DNA from: Bacteroidota bacterium
GTDB lineage: Bacteria; Bacteroidota; Bacteroidia; JAADEI01
DNA: 45,225 nt
Assembly (NCBI GenBank): GCA_026992635.1
Contig: JALWYU010000078.1
Location: 1 to 45,225, forward strand
Direction of reading: 5' to 3'
A program made the position numbers and the translations under genes. Shown one piece after another: positions 1-9,324 of the stretch (position 1 is the stretch's first letter; each line of letters starts with the position of its first letter). The notes under the pieces were generated by a model. It was not told the DNA's origin and made no database searches. It was given only the letters and a program-made list of their open reading frames with translations.

Positions 1-1611
1 CCCCTCAACCTCCCGTATCGCCGTCCATCCCTCTTCACTCACCTCCACCACAAAGTGCCGATCCGCAAACCGTGCCACCGCCGGCAAATGCGTAATGACA
101 ATCAACTGGGTAACTCCCGACATTGCCCGAAGAAACTCACCCAGCGCAACCGCCGCCTCTCCAGACAACCCCACATCCGGTTCATCCAACACAAGGCAGG
201 GCACAGACCGAGAACGACCCATTACACTGTACAACGCTAAGAGTATACGCGTCTGCTCACCTCCCGACGCCACCTCCACAACAGATTGCCAGCCCCTCCC
301 CAACAACCGCCGATTCTTGCACAGTAATTGAAACCGATCCATCCCCAGTAAAGTCGGCTCAGCCACCGGCTCATGTTGTATTTTCACCTGAAGATACTGA
401 AGATTGAGCCGGTCAAATACCGACTGCAACGCACGCTCCAGATCCGGCAATGCTTCCAGGCGCTTCGCTCGTAACTGCTCCGCCAGCGCACGCAATCGCG
501 TTTCTATCTGCTCCACCTGAACTTGCAACCGTTCACGTTCCGCTTCCAGCTGATGGTAAGTCTCCAGCTGCCGACTGAGCCGATCACGAAGCGCAATCAA
601 CTCATCTATAGTCCGAACATGATATTTATGCGTCAATGTAAACAGTTGATCGCGCAACTGCTCCAGCTCCTCCCGTTGGGCACTAAATGTTTGCACGTCT
701 TCTTGAACATCTTGCAAAAAGGCAAGAAACTCAGTCAATTGATCTTGCCAGCTCGCAAAGACATCCTGCCACGTCCGGGCTTCATTGTAAAAAGGCGCCA
801 GCCCCTCCATAAGACGAACAAGCCGACTGACACCCTCTTCCAGCGCCACCGCCTCTCCAGAACCCCGAGTCAGCACCTCAATCTCTTGAAGAATTTGCTC
901 CAGCTGCTCTATATGGCGGAGCTTCTCCAGCTGGACAGCCAAATTTTGTGTCTTCCACACATCTAAGGGCTGAGCCCTTAACTCCTCTACTGCACTTTGC
1001 AAGTACGCCACCGACGGAGCCAGCTCCTCCAGCCGCGCCTTAACCTTTTGAAGCGCACCCCTAACCGACTGCCACTCCCGATAAACGCGCTGATACTCCG
1101 AAAGGACAGACGGACGAGCATACCCATCTATCCACGTCAGCAAAAACGAAGAATCCGACAAATGACGAACCGCATCCTGCGTCTGAATCAGAAAAAGACC
1201 CTCACTCAACGCACGAAGCACCTCTAAGGAAACCGGTGTATCATTCACAAAGGCACGCGACCGACCCGACGCCGTCAACTCCCGACGAATCACAATACGC
1301 CGATCCGGCAACGGATCCAGATCGCGAGCCTCCAGCCAGGATACAAACAACCCCCCAGGATCAGCAAACTCCGCCTCTAAAACCGTCTTCCCCTCCCGCG
1401 GAAACCACTTCTTCTCAGCACGAACACCACTTAACAGCCGAAGCGCATTCACAAGCAACGACTTACCGGCACCCGTCTCACCCGTAAACACATGCATACC
1501 CCGCGAAAACGTCAACTCCACATCCCGAAGCATCAGAAAATCCCGAATGCGCAACACCGCAAGATAAGGAAAGCGCACCTCACGACCTCCTCCACCCGCA
1601 GAACTCCCCAT
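1..1611 (-). CDS. recN: DNA repair protein RecN, C-terminal end cut by window edge
   Basis: RecN is an SMC-like ATPase acting in double-strand break repair. This gene is absent from the ORF track because it runs off the left edge, but reverse translation gives 537 continuous codons. Visible are an N-terminal Walker A (TGETGAGKS, about residue 40), a long helical middle expected to form the coiled coil, the ABC signature (VASGGEQTRILLAL), Walker B (VLDEPD, where many RecN have DEID) and the downstream ITHLPAVARFADRHF block. RecN is usually 550-570 residues, so only a few dozen residues are missing. I chose the ATG at 1611 because the Walker A then lies at the normal distance; a Met about 23 residues later is possible. 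The gene points away from the dcw cluster. Confidence 0.93.
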   Translation of the reverse strand, partial: MGSSAGGGGREVRFPYLAVLRIRDFLMLRDVELTFSRGMHVFTGETGAGKSLLVNALRLLSGVRAEKKWFPREGKTVLEAEFADPGGLFVSWLEARDLDPLPDRRIVIRRELTASGRSRAFVNDTPVSLEVLRALSEGLFLIQTQDAVRHLSDSSFLLTWIDGYARPSVLSEYQRVYREWQSVRGALQKVKARLEELAPSVAYLQSAVEELRAQPLDVWKTQNLAVQLEKLRHIEQLEQILQEIEVLTRGSGEAVALEEGVSRLVRLMEGLAPFYNEARTWQDVFASWQDQLTEFLAFLQDVQEDVQTFSAQREELEQLRDQLFTLTHKYHVRTIDELIALRDRLSRQLETYHQLEAERERLQVQVEQIETRLRALAEQLRAKRLEALPDLERALQSVFDRLNLQYLQVKIQHEPVAEPTLLGMDRFQLLCKNRRLLGRGWQSVVEVASGGEQTRILLALYSVMGRSRSVPCLVLDEPDVGLSGEAAVALGEFLRAMSGVTQLIVITHLPAVARFADRHFVVEVSEEGWTAIREVEG

Positions 1612-1738
1612 TGACAGACCTGCACCTTTCCTTCGCCCGTTCCCAAACCCTAAACACACCACAAGCCCACTTCAAATCCCTCCAGCTACTCCATTAACCC
1701 CTGTACCCAACATCCCCGACGCAACCGCCCACTCCCCT

Positions 1739-2407
1739 TCAAGTGGAAATCGGACTTGAATACTCGCTACCTCCCTCGCCCCTCTCCGACTTGCGCTTAC
1801 TGCCCTCCACCAGATAACCAATTAAAATCAGAAGACCACCAACAACCGCCAGAATAATCGTAATCGTCAGATACACTCCCCACTTGAAAAGCGGATTCCC
1901 CGTATACCGGTACAACCGCCACACAAACAACAACGAGTAAATCAAACCAATCACACCCGCCACCAGCATCACCACAACCACCACAGTACCCAGCACCGAC
2001 GTACCAACCATCTCTATTAACATCTCAACCACCGCCGACTGCGATAAAGCCTGTTCACCACTCGCCGCGGCAGATATCACCTCCTTGCTTACCTCAATCA
2101 ACGCATAGAACGCCATAACCAACGCAATGATTGAAGCAACAAGTGCAATAACAGAAGCAAGCACCGCACGCCGAACAATTTGAAATACTCCGGGATCCTC
2201 ATACGCCTGTGCCAAAAACTTCCCCGCCTGCCACCAGAACACCAGCATCAAAATGATGAGCACAACCGAAGCAATCTGCCCTACAAACGGAATGAAACCC
2301 GCCACCGCATTACCCAGCAACAAAATCCCCATCCAGAACACCTTACCCCAGCCTTCACGATAAGCCTGCCAGTCCCGAACCGTGTAAGTCCCCGTCGCCT
2401 CAACCAT
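1739..2407 (-). CDS. Hypothetical polytopic membrane protein
   Basis: About 222 residues from the ATG at 2407. I do not recognise a family. After a short polar N-terminus (MVEATGTYTVRDWQAYREGW) come roughly five hydrophobic segments: two around FWMGILLLGNAVAGFIPFVG and SVVLIILMLVFWW, one around VIALVASIIALVMAF, one around VLGTVVVVVMLVAGVIGLIY, and a last one near VYLTITIILAVVGGLLILIG. The tail is charged and Ser/Gly-rich. The track ORF begins 132 bases further upstream, but that extension is Trp/Phe-rich and would run toward the MraZ boxes, so the internal ATG is preferred. The gene is divergent from mraZ. It could be a DUF4013-like membrane protein, but that is a guess. Confidence 0.7.
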   Translation of the reverse strand: MVEATGTYTVRDWQAYREGWGKVFWMGILLLGNAVAGFIPFVGQIASVVLIILMLVFWWQAGKFLAQAYEDPGVFQIVRRAVLASVIALVASIIALVMAFYALIEVSKEVISAAASGEQALSQSAVVEMLIEMVGTSVLGTVVVVVMLVAGVIGLIYSLLFVWRLYRYTGNPLFKWGVYLTITIILAVVGGLLILIGYLVEGSKRKSERGEGGSEYSSPIST

Positions 2408-2540
2408 GACACCCGGATTTACACACTTACTCTTAACCCCAGCCAATTCCCAGCCCCTCTCCAAAAAAGTTACGATACCCCGCCAAAACAAAAACAAACT
2501 TCTCCAACGCCAAAAACACAAACCACTCCAAATCAGCAAG

Positions 2541-2580
2541 TGGGAAAAAGTGGGGAAAAGTGGGAAAAAGTGGGAAAGTT
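2541..2580 (+). promoter_or_regulatory. MraZ operator: four 10-bp TGGGR boxes
   Basis: Four consecutive 10-bp units read TGGGAAAAAG, TGGGGAAAAG, TGGGAAAAAG, TGGGAAAGTT, exactly phased. MraZ, the dcw repressor, is known to bind three or four TGGG(A/G) boxes separated by 5 nt upstream of its own gene. The boxes end about 58 bases before the mraZ ATG and just upstream of a plausible promoter, so autoregulation of the whole cluster is the natural inference. Confidence 0.88.
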
Positions 2581-2607
2581 TCCCAAAAAGGCCTTACCTT
2601 ATATATG
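2577..2607 (+). promoter_or_regulatory. Candidate dcw promoter
   Basis: TATATATG at 2600-2607 matches the Bacteroidota -7 element TAnnTTTG at all but one defined position, and GTTT about 20 bases upstream could serve as the -33 element. It lies between the MraZ boxes and the mraZ start. Only this A/T-rich patch in the leader looks promoter-like; the transcription start is not known. Confidence 0.4.
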
Positions 2608-2637
2608 CACCTCCCACACAAACAAGAAATAACTCCA

Positions 2638-3186
2638 ATGTTCACAGGCAGATTTACAGGACGACTGGACCACAAAGGACGTATCGCTCTCCCCGCCCCC
2701 CTCTATGAACAATTCCGTGCCTACCTCTCCCAAACCCCAAAACAACCCCACGACTTCAACCTCGTCCTCGTCCGAGACGTAGACCCCTGCCTCGCACTCT
2801 ACCCCCTCCCCATCTGGATCAATTTCCAAAAGCAACTCCTCCAGCGGATCAACTGGGCAAACCCACAGCACCGCCGATTCCTCCGAACCCTCGCACAGGA
2901 CGTCTACCCACTCAAAATTGATGGACACAACCGAATCCTCATCCCAGAACGACTACGACAACACGCTCAACTCCAGGTGCCCGGCGAAGTCGTCATCCTC
3001 GCACTCGCACACCGCGCCGAACTCTGGAACCCCAAACTCTTAGAACAACAGGGTACACTCCCCCACGACGAACTCACCACTCTCGGAACCCAGCTCCTCC
3101 CCTCCGAATTCTTCCCCTTCCTCCCGCAAATCACCATCCACCAACAGCCCCATACCCACCAAAAGCCACAAACCCCTCAAACTTAA
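2638..3186 (+). CDS. mraZ: Transcriptional regulator MraZ
   Basis: MraZ is a DNA-binding repressor of the dcw cluster and first gene of that cluster in many bacteria. The 182-residue protein has two SpoVT-AbrB-type halves, marked by LDHKGRIALPAPL near residue 10 and DGHNRILIPERLRQHAQL near residue 100. The usual length is about 145-155, and the excess is a Pro/His/Gln-rich tail (HQQPHTHQKPQTPQT). The track ORF starts at 2560, but residues before MFTGRFTGRLD would be encoded by the MraZ boxes themselves, so the ATG at 2638 is the start. Its target boxes lie directly upstream, and rsmH follows after 26 bp. Confidence 0.95.
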   Translation: MFTGRFTGRLDHKGRIALPAPLYEQFRAYLSQTPKQPHDFNLVLVRDVDPCLALYPLPIWINFQKQLLQRINWANPQHRRFLRTLAQDVYPLKIDGHNRILIPERLRQHAQLQVPGEVVILALAHRAELWNPKLLEQQGTLPHDELTTLGTQLLPSEFFPFLPQITIHQQPHTHQKPQTPQT

Positions 3187-3212
3187 CTCCTCAAAAAAAA
3201 CCAGCCACCACC

Positions 3213-4085
3213 ATGACCACCAGCTCCCAACCTCTCACCCACACACCCGTCCTCAAAGAAACCGTCATCACCTACCTCGTCCAAAACCCCAACGGCATCT
3301 ACGTGGACGCTACAATGGGCGCCGCCGGACATACACAAGCTATCCTCAATGCACTGGGAACCAGAGGTAAACTCCTCGCAATGGACGTCTCACCACACGC
3401 CACCCACCACGTGCCCCCAGACCCACGTATCCGATACGTCCGACACAACTTCCGATACCTCATCTTCTTCTTAGAATACCTCAAATGGATTCCCGTCGAC
3501 GGCATCCTCGCCGACCTGGGCGTAACCCTCTCCCACTACTACCAGCCCCAAATGGGCTTCACCTTCCACCAAACCGCACCCCTAGACCTGCGCCTCGACC
3601 CCGACCTCCCCAAAACCGCTCAGCAATTCCTCAAAACCGCCTCCGAACAAACCCTCCAGAAAATCTTTGAAGAATACGGCGACCTCTACCCCGCCAAACG
3701 GCTCGCTCGCGCAATCATTGAAGCACGACAACAACAACCCATCATCACCACCACCGACCTCGTCGCCATCCTCCAGCCCTACGCCCGAGGAAAACGCAAA
3801 CGATTCTTCGCACGCGTATTCCAGGCACTGCGCATCGCCATCAACGATGAATTCACAGCACTTACCGACCTGATCCAGCAAGCCGAACGCATATTGCGCA
3901 TCCACGGACGACTCCTCATCCTCACCTATCACTCCGGCGAAGACCGAATCATCCGCCACTACCTGAAAACCTCCCAACACCTCATCGCACACCCCGACTC
4001 ACCAATAACACCCTCACCACAGGAAATCACCACCAACCCCCACGCACGCTCCGCACGACTCCATATCCTGGAAAAAATCCGATAA
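3213..4085 (+). CDS. rsmH: 16S rRNA (cytosine-1402-N4)-methyltransferase RsmH
   Basis: This S-adenosylmethionine-dependent enzyme (formerly MraW) methylates C1402 of 16S rRNA in the decoding centre. The 290-residue protein shows the SAM-binding start VDATMGAAGHTQAIL, the signature MGFTFHQTAPLDLRLD, ARVFQALRIAINDE and the C-terminal LLILTYHSGEDRIIRHYL. The usual GVDxD after motif I reads AMDVSPHA and the common DLGVSS reads DLGVTLS, both mild changes. Length is a little below the usual 300-315. The position directly after mraZ is standard. The ATG follows an AC-rich leader without a Shine-Dalgarno sequence. Confidence 0.95.
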   Translation: MTTSSQPLTHTPVLKETVITYLVQNPNGIYVDATMGAAGHTQAILNALGTRGKLLAMDVSPHATHHVPPDPRIRYVRHNFRYLIFFLEYLKWIPVDGILADLGVTLSHYYQPQMGFTFHQTAPLDLRLDPDLPKTAQQFLKTASEQTLQKIFEEYGDLYPAKRLARAIIEARQQQPIITTTDLVAILQPYARGKRKRFFARVFQALRIAINDEFTALTDLIQQAERILRIHGRLLILTYHSGEDRIIRHYLKTSQHLIAHPDSPITPSPQEITTNPHARSARLHILEKIR

Positions 4086-4150
4086 CCTTCCGCAGACAAC
4101 ACCTCATCCACCAGATCAACTCCCCACCAGAATTAAAACAGCACAACACG

Positions 4151-4459
4151 ATGAAATCCTGGCAATCTATTGTTCTCTGGTGGCAAGCCTGGCGCAGCGA
4201 ATTGCGATCCTGGCGATTCCTCACCTTCCTCTTTACCCTCCTGATCATCTACATCTGGCTCTCCCACGAATACCTCCGCATCTCCATCCACGTACGACAA
4301 CTCCAGCAACGGTATGAAGAAACCCGAACACAATATCTATTCTGGCTCAGCCAGTGGTCCGCACAACAACGCCCCTCACTCCTGGAACAAAAACTCCGGC
4401 AAAAAGGCTACCAACCCCCTGAACACCCACCCTTCCAGCTCGCCAACCCCACCAGATAA
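4151..4459 (+). CDS. ftsL: FtsL-like divisome bitopic membrane protein
   Basis: The 102-residue protein has a short cytoplasmic N-terminus, one membrane helix (about 23-41, FLTFLFTLLIIYIWLS) and a periplasmic segment with heptad-like spacing (IHVRQLQQRYEETRTQYLFWLSQW) ending in a Pro-rich tail. That architecture, and the place between rsmH and ftsI, fits FtsL or the small FtsL-like protein of Bacteroidota dcw clusters, which joins the FtsQLB complex that activates FtsWI. Sequence identity in this family is always weak, so the assignment rests on topology and context. A run of 11 A bases separates it from ftsI. Confidence 0.75.
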   Translation: MKSWQSIVLWWQAWRSELRSWRFLTFLFTLLIIYIWLSHEYLRISIHVRQLQQRYEETRTQYLFWLSQWSAQQRPSLLEQKLRQKGYQPPEHPPFQLANPTR

Positions 4460-4488
4460 ACCCCAAAAAAAAAAACGACCCACCAACC

Positions 4489-6567
4489 ATGCCGCCAGCG
4501 CATCAAAACCCATCAAAAGTCCGACACCGAATCTTCCTTCGCGTACTCATTGTCGCCCTGATCCTCACAGGATTCGCCATCACCGTCCTTGCCAGCGTAA
4601 TCCACGTCGTCCTCCAAAACAAACCCCTCACCCTCGCAAAACCCCACATAGACACCCTCACACCACCCCGCGGAAACATCTACAGCGAAAACGGGATGCT
4701 CATGGTTACCTCCCTCCCCGCATGGAACGCTTACTTTGACCCATTCGCCGACGGACTCCCCCCAGAAACCCTCTGGACCCAACTCCCCAACCTCGCCAAA
4801 TGCCTCGCCAACACACTGAACACACGTTCCACCACACAATGGCTGGATTACCTCCTCCAGAAAATCCGAACCGGCAACCGCTACATCCACATCGCCTCCA
4901 GCATTGACCTCATCACCATGAAACAACTCAAAACCTGCCCCATATTCCGACGAGGGAGATACCGCGGCGGTCTCATCTTGGAAAACCATATCCGACGACA
5001 CTACGTCTTCGGCGAACTGGCACGTCGTACACTCGGATACGCCTACACCACCTACCAGTCCGGCCTAGAACGATACTTCCACCAGATCCTCGCCGGAAAC
5101 CCCGGACTACAAATCGCCTACAAACTCCCACGCGGCAACCAGCTCATCAAAAACATCCTCCAGAAACCCCAGCCCGGAAACGACCTCATCGTCACACTGG
5201 ACCCCTTCATCCAGGATATCGCACACCACCACCTCCTCCAGATGCTCATCCAAACCCGGGCAGACCACGGCTGCGTGATCGTCATGGAAGTCCCCACCGG
5301 TAAACTCCGTGCAATCGTCAACCTGAAATGCTTACCCAACGGACAGTGCAAAGAATACCACCGAAACTACGCCATCCACGAACGATACGAACCCGGATCC
5401 ACATGGAAAGCCGCCTCCATCTTAGCCGTCCTGGAAGCCACTAACCTCTCCACAACAAGCCCCATACCCACCTTCAACGGCAAATTCAAGTACTACGACC
5501 GTCTCATGGAAGACCACGAACTGCCCCAACAGGACACCGTCCCACTCCGCAAAGCCTTCGCCCACTCCATGAACGTCGCACTCTCCCACTTGGTCTGGGA
5601 AACTTTCCGCGATCAGCCCCACCAATTCATCAATTACCTCCGCCAGTTCGGACTCACCGAACCCACAGGAATTACTTTCCCCAACGAACCCACTCCCCGC
5701 ATCAAAACACCCGACGACCCCACATGGAGCGGAACAACCCTGCCCTGGATGGCAATCGGTTACGAAGTCCAGGTCACACCACTCCAGCTCCTCACCTTCT
5801 ACAACGCCATCGCCAACAACGGAACCCTGATCAAACCCCTCTTAGTCTCAGAAATCCGACAGGGCAACCACACCATAGAACGATTCACAACCCAGATCCT
5901 GCGAAAACAAATCGCTTCACCCAACGCCATCCATAAACTCCAAACCTTACTGCAAGCCGTCGTCCACGAAGGAACCGCCAAAAACATCTACTCACCTTAC
6001 CTGCCCATAGCCGGCAAAACCGGAACCGCACAAATCGCACGCAAAGGCAAATACCTCCGACAGTACGTCTCCTCATTCGTGGGCTACTTCCCTGCTGACC
6101 AGCCCCTCTTCTCATGCATCGTCGTCATCCACAACCCCAAACACGGCTTCTACGGCAGCCAGGTCGCCGCACCCGTCTTCTACGAAATCGCACGACGACT
6201 CCTTGCCAAATATACCACCATCAACCCCTCCACAATCATTCCGCCACAACCACCACACACCTGGCAACACGCCTTCCCAACCTCCTTAGCAATCCTCTTC
6301 CCGGAATTCCTCCCAACCACCACAACCACCACAAACCATACACTGCTCACCTTCCAGGATACCACACCCCACCTCACTACACCTCACCCCGATACAATCC
6401 CCGACGTGCGCAACATGGCACTGAGCGATGCACTCGCCCTCCTCAGCAGCTACGGACTCCAGATCCACATCAAAGGCTCACCCTGGGGACGCATCTCCCA
6501 CCAGTACCCACCACCCGGAAAACCCCGATTCCGATACCGAACCATCACACTCTGGCTACAGCCCTGA
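4489..6567 (+). CDS. ftsI: Septal peptidoglycan transpeptidase FtsI (PBP3-type) with PASTA domain
   Basis: A class B penicillin-binding protein that cross-links septal peptidoglycan with FtsW. The 692-residue protein has a short cytoplasmic N-terminus, a membrane helix (about 18-42), a PBP dimerisation region opening with PPRGNIYSENG, and a transpeptidase domain with the three catalytic motifs: SxxK in GSTWK (about residue 305), SxN in HSMN and KTGT in AGKTGTAQ (about 510). A C-terminal PASTA-like domain begins near IPDVRNMALSDALALLSSYG. A linker rich in Thr/Pro/His (TTTTTTNHTLL, TTPHLTTPHP) precedes it and reflects the C-rich coding strand. It starts 29 bp after the ftsL-like stop. Confidence 0.96.
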   Translation: MPPAHQNPSKVRHRIFLRVLIVALILTGFAITVLASVIHVVLQNKPLTLAKPHIDTLTPPRGNIYSENGMLMVTSLPAWNAYFDPFADGLPPETLWTQLPNLAKCLANTLNTRSTTQWLDYLLQKIRTGNRYIHIASSIDLITMKQLKTCPIFRRGRYRGGLILENHIRRHYVFGELARRTLGYAYTTYQSGLERYFHQILAGNPGLQIAYKLPRGNQLIKNILQKPQPGNDLIVTLDPFIQDIAHHHLLQMLIQTRADHGCVIVMEVPTGKLRAIVNLKCLPNGQCKEYHRNYAIHERYEPGSTWKAASILAVLEATNLSTTSPIPTFNGKFKYYDRLMEDHELPQQDTVPLRKAFAHSMNVALSHLVWETFRDQPHQFINYLRQFGLTEPTGITFPNEPTPRIKTPDDPTWSGTTLPWMAIGYEVQVTPLQLLTFYNAIANNGTLIKPLLVSEIRQGNHTIERFTTQILRKQIASPNAIHKLQTLLQAVVHEGTAKNIYSPYLPIAGKTGTAQIARKGKYLRQYVSSFVGYFPADQPLFSCIVVIHNPKHGFYGSQVAAPVFYEIARRLLAKYTTINPSTIIPPQPPHTWQHAFPTSLAILFPEFLPTTTTTTNHTLLTFQDTTPHLTTPHPDTIPDVRNMALSDALALLSSYGLQIHIKGSPWGRISHQYPPPGKPRFRYRTITLWLQP

Positions 6568-6586
6568 ACAAAATCCCAACCAACCC

Positions 6587-8074
6587 ATGACCTGGCAACT
6601 CAACTCCCTGCTCCACGGACTGACCAAACAACAAATCGTCGGACCCTGCATAGACACCATCACAGGATGGACAACCCACGCCCAATCAGTCCAGCCCGGC
6701 AACCTCTTCATCGCTATTCGCGGAACCCACCACGACGGACATAACTGGATTGACGAAGCCATCACACGCGGCGCACGCGTCATCCTTTGCGAAACACTTC
6801 CTCCCACCCAACACCCCCACGTCCTGTACATCCAGGTACCTTCCACACGACTCGCATGGACACACATCGTCCGACAAGCCTACCACAAACCCGATGAACA
6901 CCTGACACTCGTCGCCGTCACAGGCACCAACGGAAAAACCACCACCGTCTACCTCCTCTGGCAATCCCTCCACCACCTGGGCTATCCCTCAGGCATGTTC
7001 TCCACAATCCGCTACGGATGGCACAACCACTGGCAAGACGCCACACTCACCACACCCGACCCCAACACCTTCTTTCCACTCCTGGCAAAAATGCAACAGC
7101 ACGGCATCCAGTACGTATTCCTAGAAGCCAGCTCACACAGCCTCGCCCAACACCGACTCACCTCCGTACGAATCCAGGGCGCTATCTTCCAGAACCTCTC
7201 CCACGACCACCTGGACTACCACGGATCCATAGAAGCCTACCGCGCCGCCAAATTCAAACTGGCACAACTCACCCACCCCTCCGGATTCCTCCTCGCCAAC
7301 TTAGACGACCCCCACGGACAACACTTCCTCCAGGCAGGAAAACACGTCCAGCACCGCGCAGGTTTCGCTATCCATAACCCAGCACAATTCCGTACACGAA
7401 TCATCAGCGCCGAACCCGGCAGCCTCACACTCGCCCTCAACAACCACTGGATCACTCTCCCGCTCACCGGACACTTCCAAGCCTACAACGTACTCGCCAC
7501 CTGGGCAGCCCTCCACTACCTCCTGCCCACCGAAGACCCCATACGTAAACTGGAAGCACTCTCCCAATGCCAGCCCCCACCCGGCAGACTCGAACCCGTC
7601 ATCCACAAACCCTTCTACGCCTTCATAGACTACGCCCACACACCCCACGCACTCCAAACCGTACTCACCACACTCCGCCAGTTCAAACACAACAAACTCA
7701 TCGTGGTCATCGGATGCGGCGGCAATCGCGACACCCAAAAACGACCCAAAATGGGCGCAATCGCAACACAACTGGCAGACCTCGCTATCTTCACCAGCGA
7801 CAACCCAAGAAACGAAGACCCCCTCCACATCATCCAGGAAATGGTCAAAGGCGCTCAGCCCCTCAACAACTACCTCATTGAACCCAACCGAAAACAAGCC
7901 ATATTCCTGGCAGTCAAACTGGCGCAACCCAACGACATCCTCCTGATCGCCGGTAAAGGCCACGAAACCTACCAGGAAATCCAGGGCAAAAAAATCCCCT
8001 TCTCCGACAAAGAAGTACTCCTCAACGCCTACCACACCCTCCTGAAAAAATCCTTCACCTTCACAACCCGCTAA
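6587..8074 (+). CDS. murE: UDP-MurNAc-L-Ala-D-Glu:meso-diaminopimelate ligase MurE
   Basis: A cytoplasmic Mur ligase adding the third stem-peptide residue. The ATG at 6587 gives 495 residues, the normal size; the track ORF begins 53 codons earlier inside ftsI in another frame and is rejected. Visible are the ATP loop VAVTGTNGKTTT (about residue 107), EASSHSL, the conserved FQNLSHDHLDYHG stretch, FIDYAHTP, and TSDNPRNEDP. The DNPR motif is the accepted marker for meso-diaminopimelate rather than lysine, so a DAP-type wall is inferred. It starts 19 bp after ftsI. Confidence 0.96.
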   Translation: MTWQLNSLLHGLTKQQIVGPCIDTITGWTTHAQSVQPGNLFIAIRGTHHDGHNWIDEAITRGARVILCETLPPTQHPHVLYIQVPSTRLAWTHIVRQAYHKPDEHLTLVAVTGTNGKTTTVYLLWQSLHHLGYPSGMFSTIRYGWHNHWQDATLTTPDPNTFFPLLAKMQQHGIQYVFLEASSHSLAQHRLTSVRIQGAIFQNLSHDHLDYHGSIEAYRAAKFKLAQLTHPSGFLLANLDDPHGQHFLQAGKHVQHRAGFAIHNPAQFRTRIISAEPGSLTLALNNHWITLPLTGHFQAYNVLATWAALHYLLPTEDPIRKLEALSQCQPPPGRLEPVIHKPFYAFIDYAHTPHALQTVLTTLRQFKHNKLIVVIGCGGNRDTQKRPKMGAIATQLADLAIFTSDNPRNEDPLHIIQEMVKGAQPLNNYLIEPNRKQAIFLAVKLAQPNDILLIAGKGHETYQEIQGKKIPFSDKEVLLNAYHTLLKKSFTFTTR

Positions 8075-8103
8075 CCCACACCCTCCCAAAACCCCAAACA
8101 CCC

Positions 8104-9312
8104 ATGCTCTACTACCTCTTCCACTACCTGGACACCCAGTGGGATGTACCTGGCGCCGGCGTCTTCCAGTACATCTCCTTCCGTTCAGTCGGCGCCTTCG
8201 TCCTGGCACTCATGCTCACCATCTGGCTCGGGAAACGCGTCCTCACCCTACTCCAAAAATGGCAAATCCAGGACGAAGGAAGACAACTCGGACTGCCCGA
8301 AGAAGAACGCAAACGCAAAACACCCACGATGGGCGGACTCATGATCATCGGCGCCAGCCTCATCGCTATGCTCCTCTTCGCACGACCCGACAACGTCTAC
8401 GTCCAGCTCTTCCTCTTCACCATCCTCATTATGGGCGCCATCGGCTTCATTGACGACTACATCAAAGTCTTCCACAAAAACAAAGCCGGACTCAAAGCAC
8501 TCAACAAACTGGCAGGACAGGCAATCCTGGGCATCCTCCTCGGCGTCGTCTTAGCCTTCCACCCCGATGTGCGTATCCGAATCTTTCACGACACCCCCAC
8601 ACCCCACCAGCCCCAACCCACCTACACCGACATCCGCGCATTCGTCACTACCATCCCCTTCGTCAAAGAACACGTGTTCCACTACGAATGGATCCTGGAA
8701 GCACTGGGTATAGACACCAGATGGACCTGGCTCCTCTTTATATTCGTCGCTATGCTCGTCAACGTCGCCGTATCCAACTCCGCCAACCTCACCGACGGAC
8801 TGGACGGACTCGCCGCCGGCATCGCCGCCATCGTCCTCTCCACCCTCGCACTCTTCGCCTACGTCTCAGGCAACGCCATCTTCTCCGACTACCTCAACAT
8901 CATGTTTATTCCCGGAACCGGTGAACTCGTCGTCGCCACCGCCGGACTCGTCGGCGCCACCGTCGGCTTCCTCTGGTACAACGCCTACCCCGCCCAGGTC
9001 TTCATGGGCGATACCGGCAGCCTCATGCTCGGATCAGCCATCGGCGTCCTCGCACTCATCCTCCGAAAAGAACTGCTCCTACCACTACTGTGCGGCATCT
9101 TCTTCTTGGAAGCACTTTCCGTCATCCTCCAGGTCGGATACTTCAAATACACACGCTGGCGAACCGGAACCGGACAACGCATCTTCCGAATGGCACCTAT
9201 CCACCACCACTTCCAGCTCAAAGGATGGCACGAAAACGTCGTCGTCGTCCGATTCTGGCTCATCTCCGCAATCCTCGCCGCCGCCACACTCGCCCTCCTC
9301 AAACTCCGTTAA
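8104..9312 (+). CDS. mraY: Phospho-MurNAc-pentapeptide transferase MraY
   Basis: An integral membrane enzyme that transfers phospho-MurNAc-pentapeptide to undecaprenyl phosphate, giving lipid I. The 402-residue protein has about ten hydrophobic helices and the diagnostic motifs FIDDYIKV, SNSANLTDGLDGLA, YPAQVFMGDTGSL and PIHHHFQLKGW. A polar loop rich in Thr/Pro (HDTPTPHQPQPTYTD) between helices is typical of the longer Bacteroidota form. It sits between murE and murD with gaps of 29 and 12 bp. Confidence 0.97.
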   Translation: MLYYLFHYLDTQWDVPGAGVFQYISFRSVGAFVLALMLTIWLGKRVLTLLQKWQIQDEGRQLGLPEEERKRKTPTMGGLMIIGASLIAMLLFARPDNVYVQLFLFTILIMGAIGFIDDYIKVFHKNKAGLKALNKLAGQAILGILLGVVLAFHPDVRIRIFHDTPTPHQPQPTYTDIRAFVTTIPFVKEHVFHYEWILEALGIDTRWTWLLFIFVAMLVNVAVSNSANLTDGLDGLAAGIAAIVLSTLALFAYVSGNAIFSDYLNIMFIPGTGELVVATAGLVGATVGFLWYNAYPAQVFMGDTGSLMLGSAIGVLALILRKELLLPLLCGIFFLEALSVILQVGYFKYTRWRTGTGQRIFRMAPIHHHFQLKGWHENVVVVRFWLISAILAAATLALLKLR

Positions 9313-9324
9313 ACCCACAAATCC

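Noticed and set aside
55-1487. Plus-strand ORFs over the first 1.5 kb (for example 523..966)
   Set aside because: They are shadows of recN on the minus strand, which has continuous family motifs, while the plus ORFs are low-complexity and match nothing.
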